Positions 1 to 7,800 of a stretch of DNA of 32,355 bases are shown piece after piece. The first letter of the stretch is position 1. Every line of letters starts with the position of its first letter. Source of the stretch: Sediminispirochaeta sp964394395 (GTDB lineage: Bacteria > Spirochaetota > Spirochaetia > DSM-16054 > Sediminispirochaetaceae). The position numbers and the translations under genes are program-made. The stretch is taken from contig CAYMWV010000018.1 in NCBI GenBank assembly GCA_964394395.1, positions 1 through 32,355 of the forward strand, read 5' to 3'. The notes under the pieces are model-generated. The model was not told where the DNA came from. It was given only the letters and a program-made list of their open reading frames with translations, and did no database searches.

Positions 1-256
1 AAGGGGGGTCCAAGAGACCCAGCTCCTTTTCCGGCAGGTTCAAGGCCCGGCGAAGGGTATTATTCTCTTTTCCCAGCTTGCGTACCGCATCTTTCAGGAG
101 GTTTTCATTCTCCGCCGATTCTTCCATGGCGTCAAAAAGCCTTTGGAATGAGCGCCCCTGTTCTGCTTGCATGGTGTTAATCCGCAGATTCATAAAAACC
201 GTTGGAACCAATATGAGGAGTAAGGCTGCTGCAATAAGAAGTGTGCGTTTTACCAT
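1..256 (-). CDS. Membrane-anchored coiled-coil protein, N-terminal part only
   Basis: The reading frame is open from an ATG at 256 to the left edge of the window, giving 85 residues of a longer protein. Residues 2-4 are Val-Lys-Arg, followed by a hydrophobic segment at about 5-22 (LLIAAALLLILVPTVF), so an uncleaved signal anchor is likely. Residues about 28-75 are polar and rich in Glu, Lys, Asn and Leu, which suggests a coiled coil facing the periplasm. The start lies 3 bp after the stop of the AICAR transformylase gene, so the two are probably co-transcribed. Only a weak AGG precedes the ATG. A short anchor plus coiled coil is typical of MreC-like proteins and M23 peptidase/EnvC-like proteins, but no catalytic part is visible, so no function is assigned. 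Confidence 0.65.
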   Translation of the reverse strand, partial: MVKRTLLIAAALLLILVPTVFMNLRINTMQAEQGRSFQRLFDAMEESAENENLLKDAVRKLGKENNTLRRALNLPEKELGLLDPP

Positions 257-259
257 GAT

Positions 260-1519
260 TTAATGCCTGAAGGAGCGCTCTCCGGTGAAAAGAAGGGCTG
301 CCCTCTTCTCGTTACACGCTTCGATCACCTCGCCATCCCGGAGGGATCCGCCGGGTTCCGCGATAGCACTTACCCCTTCATCGAGAGCAGCATCTACCCC
401 GTCCCGGAAGGGAAAAAAGCCGTCGGAGACCATAACGGCTCCTTCCAAGCCCCCCTTTGCGGCAGCCACTGTTTCATCTACCTGTTTTCGACTATCCTCA
501 CCAAGCTCCTGGTAGGAAGAGCCATGCACTTCCCTGCTCAGTTTCTCTGCCAGGTTGCGGTACGCCTTCTGGATGGCAATCTTGACCACCCCTACCCGAT
601 CCTGCTCACCCGTGCCGATTGCAAGGGTGGCTCCATCTTTAACAAAAATAACCGAGTTACTGGTAACACCGCTTTCCACAAACCAGCCGAAGAGAAGATC
701 CTGCAGTTCCCGCTGCTCCGCTTCCCGGCAGCTTTCGCTCTGTATTCCGCTTCGTTCGTTTACCGCCTTGATAAAGTCCCCGGGGCCGTGAATAGCGGTG
801 GAATAGGAGTTCTGCAGCACCAATCCACCATCTACCAGAGAGGTAAACTCCAGATACTTCTTTCCGGCTAATCGGGAAAGCTTATCCATCCCCTCTATCC
901 GGAAGATCCGCAAGTTTTTTCGCTGAGATAGAAGCCGAAGCGCCTGGGGGGAGAAATCGGGGGCGGCCACAATCTCGAAGTAGCTTTCGTTGATATAGCT
1001 GGCCGCTTCCTCGTCCAGAGGCCTGTTTACCACCAGAGCTCCCCCGAAGGATGCTATGATATCCCCCTCCTTAGCTTTTTTAATCGCCTCTGTAAGGGAA
1101 GTGTTTTGAGCAGCTCCGCAGGGGTTATTGTGTTTCATGATCAGGGCTGCCGGTTCATCAGGAAGATAGGTAAGGATCTGCAGCGCCCGGTCAACATCCA
1201 CAATGTTGATCTTTCCGGGATGTTTTCCTGACTGGAGCAGCTTTAGATCGGAGGAGAGGCCCTGTATCGGAGTGATCTCAATAAGATTTTCGATAGTAAG
1301 CTGATTCCCGGTGTAATGGTAAAGAGCGGCTTTCTGGTGAGGATTCTCCCCGTATCGAAGGCCGCTTTTTTTCTCTTCCTCCCCCTCCTTAATGGTCCAT
1401 CGCACCTTCTCGTAGGATAAGGTGAAATCCTCTTCCGGGTAGTGGAGAACCAGGTCGAACTGTTCCGGAAAGGGATCTTCCTGTCTGGTTTTATAGATGG
1501 CGGAAAAGGATTTATCCAC
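260..1519 (-). CDS. purH: Stand-alone AICAR transformylase (PurH C-terminal domain only)
   Basis: Predicted to transfer a formyl group from 10-formyl-THF to AICAR, giving FAICAR, in purine synthesis in the cytoplasm. Seen: the PurH transformylase landmarks RYGENPHQ, KHNNPCG (the catalytic Lys-His pair), FGGALVVNRPLD, VKDGATLAIGTGEQDRV and a C-terminal SDGFFPFRDGVDAA...PGGSLRD block. Bifunctional PurH is about 520 residues; this product is 419 and begins in the linker that normally follows the cyclohydrolase (MGS-like) domain. That domain is absent, and the upstream 209 bp is too short to hold it. Start choice: GTG at 1519 has GAGGAG at 1526-1531. The longer TTG at 1564 overlaps the predicted -10 box and is unlikely. 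IMP cyclohydrolase must be supplied by another gene, or the domain has been lost. Confidence 0.88.
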   Translation of the reverse strand: MDKSFSAIYKTRQEDPFPEQFDLVLHYPEEDFTLSYEKVRWTIKEGEEEKKSGLRYGENPHQKAALYHYTGNQLTIENLIEITPIQGLSSDLKLLQSGKHPGKINIVDVDRALQILTYLPDEPAALIMKHNNPCGAAQNTSLTEAIKKAKEGDIIASFGGALVVNRPLDEEAASYINESYFEIVAAPDFSPQALRLLSQRKNLRIFRIEGMDKLSRLAGKKYLEFTSLVDGGLVLQNSYSTAIHGPGDFIKAVNERSGIQSESCREAEQRELQDLLFGWFVESGVTSNSVIFVKDGATLAIGTGEQDRVGVVKIAIQKAYRNLAEKLSREVHGSSYQELGEDSRKQVDETVAAAKGGLEGAVMVSDGFFPFRDGVDAALDEGVSAIAEPGGSLRDGEVIEACNEKRAALLFTGERSFRH

Positions 1520-1525
1520 GGCACG

Positions 1526-1531
1526 CTCCTC
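1526..1531 (-). promoter_or_regulatory. Ribosome binding site deciding the AICARFT start
   Basis: GAGGAG on the minus strand lies 6 bases ahead of the GTG at 1519. No comparable site precedes the TTG at 1564, so this favours the shorter 419-residue product. Confidence 0.7.
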
Positions 1532-1563
1532 ATTGGAAATTAAGCCCCTGCTGTTTGGGATCA

Positions 1564-1592
1564 ACCTTACCGTTTAACAGGATCGTTTTCAA
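1564..1592 (-). promoter_or_regulatory. Predicted sigma70-type promoter for the AICARFT gene
   Basis: Minus strand: -35 TTGAAA at 1592-1587, a 17-bp spacer, and -10 TAAGGT at 1569-1564. The -35 is close to consensus and the -10 is weak (3 of 6). Transcription would start near 1558, downstream of the TTG at 1564 and upstream of the GTG at 1519. It lies between the folD terminator and the gene, where a promoter is expected. Confidence 0.45.
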
Positions 1593-1607
1593 GAGATCGA
1601 TAAACGG
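1570..1607. promoter_or_regulatory. Inverted repeat over the AICARFT promoter (possible operator)
   Basis: CCGTTTA at 1570-1576 and TAAACGG at 1601-1607 form perfect 7-bp arms 24 bp apart. Between them GATC occurs twice. One arm lies in the promoter spacer next to the -10 and the other lies upstream of the -35, so a bound dimer would cover the polymerase site. Which regulator, if any, binds is unknown. Confidence 0.35.
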
Positions 1608-1648
1608 CCTCTGGCCGCTGTCGGTGGTCGTGTGTTGAAAAAGGGGCT
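1605..1648. repeat. ~44-bp direct repeat, copy 1
   Basis: On the plus strand this matches 4734-4776 with a few substitutions and one gap. The invariant parts are TGTCGGTGGT and GTGTGTTGAAAAAG. On the minus strand it lies at and just beyond the folD terminator, and its A-run supplies that terminator's T-tract. No coding potential is evident. Confidence 0.6.
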
Positions 1649-1669
1649 GCCTGATAAGCAGACAGCCCC
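1638..1669 (-). terminator. Intrinsic terminator of folD
   Basis: On the minus strand a GGGGCTG/CAGCCCC stem at 1643-1669, extended by CTG/CAG with mismatches, is followed directly by TTTTT at 1642-1638. It lies 59 bases past the folD stop codon. Confidence 0.85.
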
Positions 1670-1728
1670 GATATGTGATCGTCCCAGGATCTTAGGGGAT
1701 TTTGAGAGTGTAAAGGATAGGAAACTCC

Positions 1729-2616
1729 CTAGGCCTTACCGGCACTCCACTTGGCGGACTGAACGGTGTTGTAGAGGAGCATGGTGATGGTCATGGGACC
1801 TACACCACCGGGAACCGGGGTGATTAGAGAGGCCTTTTCTGCCACCTCGTCGTAAGCAACATCACCCACCAGACGGTAGCCCTTCTTCTTGCTTGCGTCC
1901 TCTACCCGGTTAACACCCACATCGATAACCACTGCGCCATCTTTAACCATATCGGCGGTAACCATCTCGGGTTTTCCGGCGGCGGCAATGACAATATCAC
2001 CCTGCTTTACCAGCTCGCCCATGTTCTTCGTTGCTGAATGGCAGACGGTGACGGTGGAGTTACGCCCTTCAGCCTTCTGCAGAAGCAGGTTAGCCAGGGG
2101 TTTACCCACAATGTTGCTCCGTCCCACTATAACCGCATGGGCCCCCTTGGTTACGACACCGCTGCGGATCAGGAGCTGCACAACCCCATGGGGGGTACAG
2201 GGCAGGAATGTTTCATGTCCCAGCACCATTCGGCCCACACTGTAGGGATGAAAACCGTCCACATCCTTGGAGGGATCGATAGCCAGCAGCACCTTATCTT
2301 CATCGATATGCTTAGGCAGGGGGAGCTGTACCAGGATGCCATTAATCTTCGGATCCTTGTTCATCTTCTCAACCAGGGCGAGGAGATCCTCTTCGCTGGT
2401 CTCTGCAGGAAGCCGGTTATCATCTGAATAGATGCCTATCTTATCACAAGCCCGCTCCTTGGCCGTAACATAACTCATACTTGCCGGGTCGGCCCCTACC
2501 AGGATTACCCCTAGCCCGGGAACAATTCCCTTCTTCTTTAGCTCTGTTACCTCTTTAGTAAGTTCCTCTCTCATTGTTTCAGCGACAGCCTTGCCGTCAA
2601 TAATCTTTGCAGCCAA
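1729..2616 (-). CDS. folD: Bifunctional methylene-THF dehydrogenase/cyclohydrolase FolD
   Basis: Cytoplasmic enzyme that oxidises 5,10-methylene-THF to methenyl-THF with NADP+ and hydrolyses it to 10-formyl-THF, the donor used by the AICAR transformylase encoded next door. The product has 295 residues, the usual FolD length. Seen: the active-site block SYVTAKERACDKIG with Tyr49 and Lys53, QLPLP at about 97-101, KDVDG with Asp120, the nucleotide-binding VIVGRSNIVGKP at about 162-173, and the C-terminal TPVPGGVGPMT motif. The start is TTG at 2616, preceded by AAGGAGG nine bases upstream. The gene is alone on its transcript, with a promoter at 2683-2655 and a terminator at 1669-1638. It is transcribed away from the plus-strand barrel/lipoprotein unit. 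Confidence 0.97.
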   Translation of the reverse strand: MAAKIIDGKAVAETMREELTKEVTELKKKGIVPGLGVILVGADPASMSYVTAKERACDKIGIYSDDNRLPAETSEEDLLALVEKMNKDPKINGILVQLPLPKHIDEDKVLLAIDPSKDVDGFHPYSVGRMVLGHETFLPCTPHGVVQLLIRSGVVTKGAHAVIVGRSNIVGKPLANLLLQKAEGRNSTVTVCHSATKNMGELVKQGDIVIAAAGKPEMVTADMVKDGAVVIDVGVNRVEDASKKKGYRLVGDVAYDEVAEKASLITPVPGGVGPMTITMLLYNTVQSAKWSAGKA

Positions 2617-2648
2617 GTTTTTACGCCTCCTTCTGTTTCGTGTTGTTG

Positions 2649-2664
2649 CATGTAAGTATACATG
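2649..2664. promoter_or_regulatory. Palindrome overlapping the folD -10 box
   Basis: CATGTA-AGTA-TACATG forms 6-bp arms around a 4-bp centre. It covers the predicted folD -10 (TATACT on the minus strand), so it could be an operator, or it could be chance around an AT-rich -10. Confidence 0.3.
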
Positions 2665-2683
2665 AAGCGGGGCATCTTGGAAA
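2655..2683 (-). promoter_or_regulatory. Predicted sigma70-type promoter for folD
   Basis: Minus strand: -35 TTTCCA at 2683-2678, a 17-bp spacer, and -10 TATACT at 2660-2655. The -10 is good and the -35 is poor. The leader would be about 30 nt, carrying the AAGGAGG site. Confidence 0.5.
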
Positions 2684-2722
2684 CAGTTTATGCATGCTTG
2701 TTCATCTTGTTCATCTTCCTTG

Positions 2723-2751
2723 TTGAAAAAAGGTGGGGCAAGTGATACTAT
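2723..2751 (+). promoter_or_regulatory. Predicted sigma70-type promoter for the barrel/lipoprotein pair
   Basis: -35 TTGAAA at 2723-2728, a 17-bp spacer, and -10 TACTAT at 2746-2751. The start point would be near 2758, so translation must begin downstream, in agreement with the ATG at 2790. A tandem 9-mer TTGTTCATC occurs twice just upstream (2699-2716). Confidence 0.65.
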
Positions 2752-2789
2752 CCTCCAAGACCGAATTGAAAATAGCCAAAGGTGGTTGT

Positions 2790-3518
2790 ATGGGATTACG
2801 ATACAGGATGAGGTCAGCTTTGCTGATTATCCTTATGATACTTGCAATAATTGCCCTTTCTCCAGCTCTCTTTGCCCAGGATGGTTCTCAGGGCGGAGCG
2901 GAGAACGGAGCGGATGATAGCTCCCAGGGCGGGGCTCAGGATGGCGGTAATGGTGGAACCGGTGAATATGAGCCGGTGCGGTTTCAGGAACCCTATTCCC
3001 GGGGAGATCAGATATTCACCATTTCCGGTGGTCTCTTTTTCCCCCTCTTCTTTCAATTCCCAAATGCTGACCAGCTGGATAATACCGAATCGGTTGAATC
3101 TGCGGCGGGGCAGCTCTCCCTGGGAGGAATTGGTTCCCTGGGCTGGAGCAGTTTCGTAACAAATCGCTTCTTTCTCGGGATTGATCTATCAGGAACCTTT
3201 ACCCTGGATCCAAACAAGAAGGTGCAGATGCTCCTTCCCCTCACCATGAAGGCAGGATACCTCTTTCTGGCCGGCTCCTTCGAGTTCCCGGTCTCCATCG
3301 AGGCGGGAATTGCCATGAACAGCTACAACGAATCGACCTACTTCGGTCCGATCATCAAGCCGGCCGCTTCTGCCTACTGGGTAATGGACGCAGCCTGGGG
3401 TTTCGGTCTGAATGTGAAGTACTGGTGGGTTCCGGAGATCTATTTTGGAGAGAAGGCCAGTGAAACTGCGATCGGTAACTTTACCGAAGTGACTCTTTCG
3501 GCCAGGTATCGATTCTAA
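2790..3518 (+). CDS. Predicted small outer-membrane beta-barrel protein
   Basis: The 242-residue product has a signal peptide at residues 1 to about 30 (basic start, long hydrophobic run, SPALFA before Gln). A low-complexity Gly/Asp/Ser/Gln linker follows at about 31-62. The remaining ~180 residues alternate hydrophobic and polar positions, are rich in Gly and aromatics (GGLFFPLFF, YWVMDAAWGFGLNVKYWW), and end in ARYRF. A terminal aromatic residue is typical of barrels inserted by BAM. The size suits about eight strands, like the OmpW-like or Tp0733-like small barrels of treponemes, but assignment to those families is inference. The ATG at 2790 has AGGTGG five bases upstream; an in-frame GTG at 2733 precedes the promoter -10 and is rejected. 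The stop overlaps a possible downstream ATG (TAATG). Confidence 0.72.
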   Translation: MGLRYRMRSALLIILMILAIIALSPALFAQDGSQGGAENGADDSSQGGAQDGGNGGTGEYEPVRFQEPYSRGDQIFTISGGLFFPLFFQFPNADQLDNTESVESAAGQLSLGGIGSLGWSSFVTNRFFLGIDLSGTFTLDPNKKVQMLLPLTMKAGYLFLAGSFEFPVSIEAGIAMNSYNESTYFGPIIKPAASAYWVMDAAWGFGLNVKYWWVPEIYFGEKASETAIGNFTEVTLSARYRF

Positions 3519-3538
3519 TGAGTACAGGAAAGGATAAT

Positions 3539-4570
3539 ATGAAGATAAAACGTGGGCGCAGGCCCATTTCAATACTTACAGTTTCAATAATTATGATCGT
3601 GGCGCTCCTGTTGCTTTTAATGGGCGGATGTAATGTGGATGGACCGGGGATTTTTTATACTATTAGCCGGGTGGAACAGCAGACAGATACTGCGCTCAGT
3701 GAACTCAATGTAAAAGCAATCATTGATGTGGGCGGTACTGTCTATGCCGGGGCCGGGACCTCTGTGTGGAAACAGTCTTCTTCGGGGTGGAGCAATATTA
3801 CCCCCTCCGGAATGGGGGCGGATCCTTCGATAGCTACTGATGGAATTGATCTATTTGCAGCGTTGTATTCTGACAGCGATGGGGATCGGGTTAAGAAAAT
3901 TTATTCGTATGACGGGAGTTGGTCCGCCGTTGCCGATTCTCCTTCGGGGGTAACTTTGCAGCTGCTTGATACTTCCGGTGATTATTTTGCTGTTGTTTCA
4001 GATGATAATGCTGCTTTTTCTGTGTACCAGTCATCTGCTATTACAACTCCTGTTGGAATAAGCGACTTTGTTTTCGATGCTGCTTATGATGGGGCTGAAT
4101 ATATCCTGGTTGGTGGGGATTCGGATACACCATTGGCTTGGCATTCAACCGATTACACAACAGCAATAACATCTTTTTCATCCGGTTTGGGTGGTGTTTG
4201 CTATGACGGCAGCGACTTTTTTCTAACTGCAAAAGATGGAAAGGTATACAAATACGATGGTGCCGTAACTGAAATTGACACAGCCCCGGACAACTACTCA
4301 GGATCTACCCCAAAGCTGTATGATATAGTACATCTGTCTGATGAAGGGATCATGGTAATTGGCTCCGATGAAGGCTATTATGAGTTTAACGGTTCGACGA
4401 TCACAAGGCCGACCGCAACCATCGGCGGGTCGGTAAATATTGAGGCTTCCTATCCCGATTTTGCCTCTGGAATTGTTCGTACCTTTCTTGATACTACTGG
4501 AACCGGCTTTCTCCTGGGAACCGGCAGTGGCGTCTGGGAGAACAACGGCTCGGAACTGAAACAAAAATGA
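3539..4570 (+). CDS. Predicted lipoprotein with beta-propeller-like repeats
   Basis: The 343-residue product starts Met-Lys-Ile-Lys-Arg, has a hydrophobic segment, and then LLLMGGC, a lipobox placing the lipidated Cys near residue 31. The mature part is rich in Gly, Ser, Thr, Asp and Tyr, with recurring short units of the type VYAGAGTSVWK, KVYKYDGAV, GYYEFNGS and GTGSGVWENNGS. These resemble blades of a WD40/YVTN-like propeller, but no family is recognised. The ATG at 3539 is chosen because AGGAAAGG lies just upstream. An ATG at 3518 overlaps the barrel stop and would add seven residues, leaving the lipobox unchanged. It is co-transcribed with the barrel gene, so a surface complex is plausible but unproven. 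Confidence 0.68.
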   Translation: MKIKRGRRPISILTVSIIMIVALLLLLMGGCNVDGPGIFYTISRVEQQTDTALSELNVKAIIDVGGTVYAGAGTSVWKQSSSGWSNITPSGMGADPSIATDGIDLFAALYSDSDGDRVKKIYSYDGSWSAVADSPSGVTLQLLDTSGDYFAVVSDDNAAFSVYQSSAITTPVGISDFVFDAAYDGAEYILVGGDSDTPLAWHSTDYTTAITSFSSGLGGVCYDGSDFFLTAKDGKVYKYDGAVTEIDTAPDNYSGSTPKLYDIVHLSDEGIMVIGSDEGYYEFNGSTITRPTATIGGSVNIEASYPDFASGIVRTFLDTTGTGFLLGTGSGVWENNGSELKQK

Positions 4571-4653
4571 AAGGTATCAAACCCCAGGGCAAGCCCTGGA
4601 CCCGGGACGCATAGCGGCCCTCTCCGACCCGATGGTCGGGGTATTGATACCTT
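4571..4653. repeat. Cloverleaf-shaped palindromic element after the lipoprotein gene
   Basis: The element begins at the base after the lipoprotein stop codon. Its outer arms are AAGGTATCAA (4571-4580) and TTGATACCTT (4644-4653), a perfect 10-bp stem. Inside are three further stem-loops in series: CCAGGG/CCCTGG (4584-4599), GGGaCGC/GCGgCCC (4604-4620) and CCGACC/GGTCGG (4624-4639). The predicted fold is a four-way junction. No T-arm sequence or plausible anticodon arm was found, so it is not called a tRNA. It is probably a dispersed palindromic repeat. The rest of the 316-bp gap up to 4886 holds terminators and a direct repeat, with no gene. Confidence 0.65.
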
Positions 4654-4707
4654 CCCTCTCGTTCGCTTGGGAATAACCGAACACCGGTAAAACCGGTAGT
4701 TTTACTC

Positions 4708-4730
4708 AAGCCCCCTTCCAGGGGGCTTTA
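4708..4730 (+). terminator. Probable terminator of the plus-strand barrel/lipoprotein unit
   Basis: AAGCCCCC-TTCCA-GGGGGCTT (4708-4727) is a strong 8-bp stem, but it is followed only by TA and GC-rich sequence, so the T-tract is poor. A second small hairpin, ACCGGT-AAA-ACCGGT (4683-4697), lies just upstream, followed by AGTTTTA. Termination may be shared between the two. Confidence 0.5.
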
Positions 4731-4733
4731 CGG

Positions 4734-4776
4734 CGGCCTATGGCTTTGTCGGTGGTTGTGTGTTGAAAAAGAGGCT
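4734..4776. repeat. ~44-bp direct repeat, copy 2
   Basis: Same plus-strand orientation as 1605-1648. It shares TGTCGGTGGT, then C or T, then GTGTGTTGAAAAAG, and the flanking CGGCCT and GGCT. It lies between the plus-strand terminator and the minus-strand terminator of the large surface gene. In both copies it is just beyond a minus-strand terminator. Confidence 0.6.
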
Positions 4777-4780
4777 CCAG

Positions 4781-4829
4781 AAAAAAGAAAAAACGAGAGG
4801 GCCGACCGGCACAGTACCGATCGCCTCTC
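4781..4829 (-). terminator. Intrinsic terminator of the map-htrA-PRT-surface protein operon
   Basis: On the minus strand, outer stem GAGAGG/CCTCTC and inner stem GATCGG/CCGGTC form a hairpin (4829-4795), followed after one C and one G by TTTTTTCTTTTTT (4793-4781). It lies about 57 bases past the stop of the large gene. Confidence 0.85.
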
Positions 4830-4886
4830 TTTCTATCCACTCCCTGCCCTTAAGGCCCCCTTTATCAGCTCAGCTCCCTACACACT

Positions 4887-7800
4887 TCACCTGACCGGAT
4901 CAACCATCAAGATCATCTGATAAAGTTCCGGGTACTCCATGACCGGGTGCTGAGAGCTTGTTTCAGTCCCGTCACTTCCATAGGTCCAGAGATCGAAGAG
5001 CTTTCGATCTTCCTGTACAGCCGAGGCGCTTAAGGGTTCCGGCAGGGAAAGAAAGGAGTTGTTCCCCCTCTTTTGTAGAGAGGTTAAACGAGAGGGATCG
5101 GAAAAGAGTCGGGGAAAGGAGACCGAGGGGCCCCGATAAAAGAGGGAGGAAGTTGCAGTAAGCTTTGAGCTCCCATCGCTTTTCAAGAGTTGGAGCAGGG
5201 GCGCCGAACCTGAAGGGTCGATGCCGAAACTGCTCTCTTTCAGGTTCAGGGTGCTCTTTTTTAGATCAACGGTGATGATATCCCCTCCGCTTTTATGAAA
5301 AAAGATTGATCGGGAGAGATCGATGGTGGAACCTGAGGACTGAATCCCGTAGAGAAAGCTGCTTCTGCTGTTTTGGGCGGTAAATACCATCTCGTTTCCG
5401 GTAAGGCTGCTATTCTCCAGGCTCACCTGGACGGTTCCATCACTCTCACCAGCTAAGAGGAGGGATTTTTCCATATTCAGGATGGACTGCTTAGCCTCCA
5501 GCAGGAAGGTGATTCTTCCCCGGCTGCCGGAAATAAGGGAGCTGGAAAGCACGTATGCGTCGCTGTTATCAAGAGATACAGCAGTTGAACGGGAATCGTC
5601 ATCTGATGCCCTGACGAATGAGTTTACCAGGGAGAGGCTACTCTCAAATAGCTTCAGGGAAGTGATTTTGTTACCGGCTCCAGGTTTGACCAGGGTCTGG
5701 TCGAGGGAGAGATTTCCCCGGCGCACATCTATTAATGTGCTATCCTGGGAACGACTGGTTCCGGTGATGGTAGAGGAGACAAAACTCCCCTTGCCATTTT
5801 CGATGCCGATGAGTACACCTTTTGTCAAAGGCCCAAATCGGATCGTTCCATCGGAGAAGTGGAGATTTCCGTTGGACACTGAAAGGGCTACGGGAACCTC
5901 CCCTGAGGCCTGATAGATGTCAACGTCTTTCATACGAACCTGGCCGCCCTGCTGGTGCAGAATTGCTCCTCCGCTGGTCAGGTTATCAATCGAAACTTGT
6001 TCAAGGGCTAAAGATCCACCTAAAAGCGTAAAAAGGGGTTTTTTACCAAAACTGTTATTGGAAACCAGGGCGGTGAGCTTCTCTGTCCTACTCCAGTCCA
6101 GAGAAGTGTATCCCCCTTTGAGGATCAGTTCGCCCTCATTAATCAGCAGAGGATTGCTAAGCTGGTGTTCTCCCGTGGAGAGAATAATGGTGCTCATCCC
6201 TCCCTTTTGGGCCTCCGCAAGAGCCTTTTCGAGGGAGTGATACGGTTTACCTCTGCTGCCGTCACGAGCTTCTACAGTATCACCAGCATCACCGGATGTC
6301 GGGGAAGCAACATAGAGCACCGCTTTATCAATGGCGAAGTTATAACGAACCAGGTCGCTGCGGTTCCCCGCCTCATCTACTGCATAGCTTTCCAGGGCAT
6401 AATTGGTAAAGGAACCTTTCCTGGAGGCGATTTTGATGGGATCAGTGTAGGTCAGGAAATTGGTCTGATTAGAACTCTCATCACTTTGGGATCCCTGAAT
6501 GATCCGGTAACGGATGGATTGTACCTCCGGCTCCTCATGAAAGAGCCTGATGGTGCGGTCATCCCGATAATAGGAACTATCTTCCACTCCAAGCACCGAT
6601 GGCGGTATGGGAGCATTCCTGTCTATCCCAAAGCGGTACCGCTCTCTGATAAGCACTTTATCCTCTCCCCCAAGTCGTTCATACAGGGCGAGGGCCAGGG
6701 AAACGTAAAACGCCTCTCCCTCCTCGGCGGTGATGTTGATTGGCTCATCCAGTATATCCGAACCGGAGCTGACACTCCCGGCTTCACAGCCCAGGGCAAG
6801 CTCATACCGAAGCGTTCCCTTCCCATTGAGAGGAGAGATACGGATATCTTCGCCGGACCAGAAGTAGCGGGGTATCCCCTCCACCAGAGGCGTGGTGGGC
6901 GTATCCCCGGAAGCTGGGGCCGGATCATCTTCAAAGGAAAGATCACTTCCACCATCTTCACCATCGGCATCTGCAGAAGCTAGCAAAACCCCATTCTTGA
7001 AGAGGGCCCTCCCTGCAGGAGTGTAGACCACCGGAGCAGATCGGTTTCCTGCCCTGTCCATGTGATAGAAGCTAAGGCTATCGCCTTCCTCAACATAGAT
7101 CGGCTGGTCCAGCTTCAGAGGGGAACCCTTTCCATCCAGTAAGGTCAACACTGGATCTTCATCATCTGGAACCGGGTAGAGGGTCCAGGGCTCGGAAGAT
7201 GCGCCCTTTTCTTCCACCCGGAAGCTGGGGGGGGCCGGGGCCGTGGTATCATAGAGAAGATTAACCGGTTCAGTGGTGATGGTGCTGTTCCCCCTGGGGT
7301 CCTGAACCATGAAATACAAGTCGTACTTCCCATCACCGGAGGAAAAAGTGCTCTCAATCTCACCATCAGGATGGAGCAGCCGTCCATGGAGGTAAAAGCT
7401 TTTCTTTGTCGGGGTGCTTCCCGAAGCGCTTCTCTTCTTATCCTCCGGGATAATCATGCTCCATATCTGGTCAAGCTCATCATTATCATGCTCTACCCCA
7501 AGATCCGATAAACGTATACTGCTCTTCTGATTCAAGTAGAGAGTTGTGATGCTCTCGGGGAGGGAAAAAAAAGGAGCCTTTTTGTCAATGCGAAAGCTTT
7601 TTTCAAAGAGATTTCCCTTGGTACCGGTCACAGCGGAATAGGGATAGAGCTCCAGATTGTAGAGGTAATCCTTTCCAGTTTCTGCTTCAATAAGCAGCTG
7701 TTTTTCCCACTGGCCATTATAGAGGATGGTGGGTTCCTGATCACTGCCTATCTCTTCTCGTATCAGCTTAAGATGTACTTTGGTAAGAAGATCATGCTGA

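Noticed and set aside
263..871. 202-residue open frame on the plus strand
   Set aside because: It lies wholly antisense to the transformylase gene, has no recognisable domain, and the minus-strand frame shows clear family motifs.
2733..2792. Longer barrel protein starting at GTG 2733
   Set aside because: It would start before the -10 box of the promoter at 2723-2751; the ATG at 2790 has a good ribosome binding site and leads straight into the signal peptide.
4571..4653. Cloverleaf shape read as a tRNA gene
   Set aside because: The outer stem is 10 bp, there is no TTCRA-type T-loop or D-loop GG, and no plausible anticodon arm was found.
6165..6983. 272-residue open frame on the plus strand
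   Set aside because: It is antisense to the large surface gene, lacks a promoter or ribosome binding site, and resembles no family.
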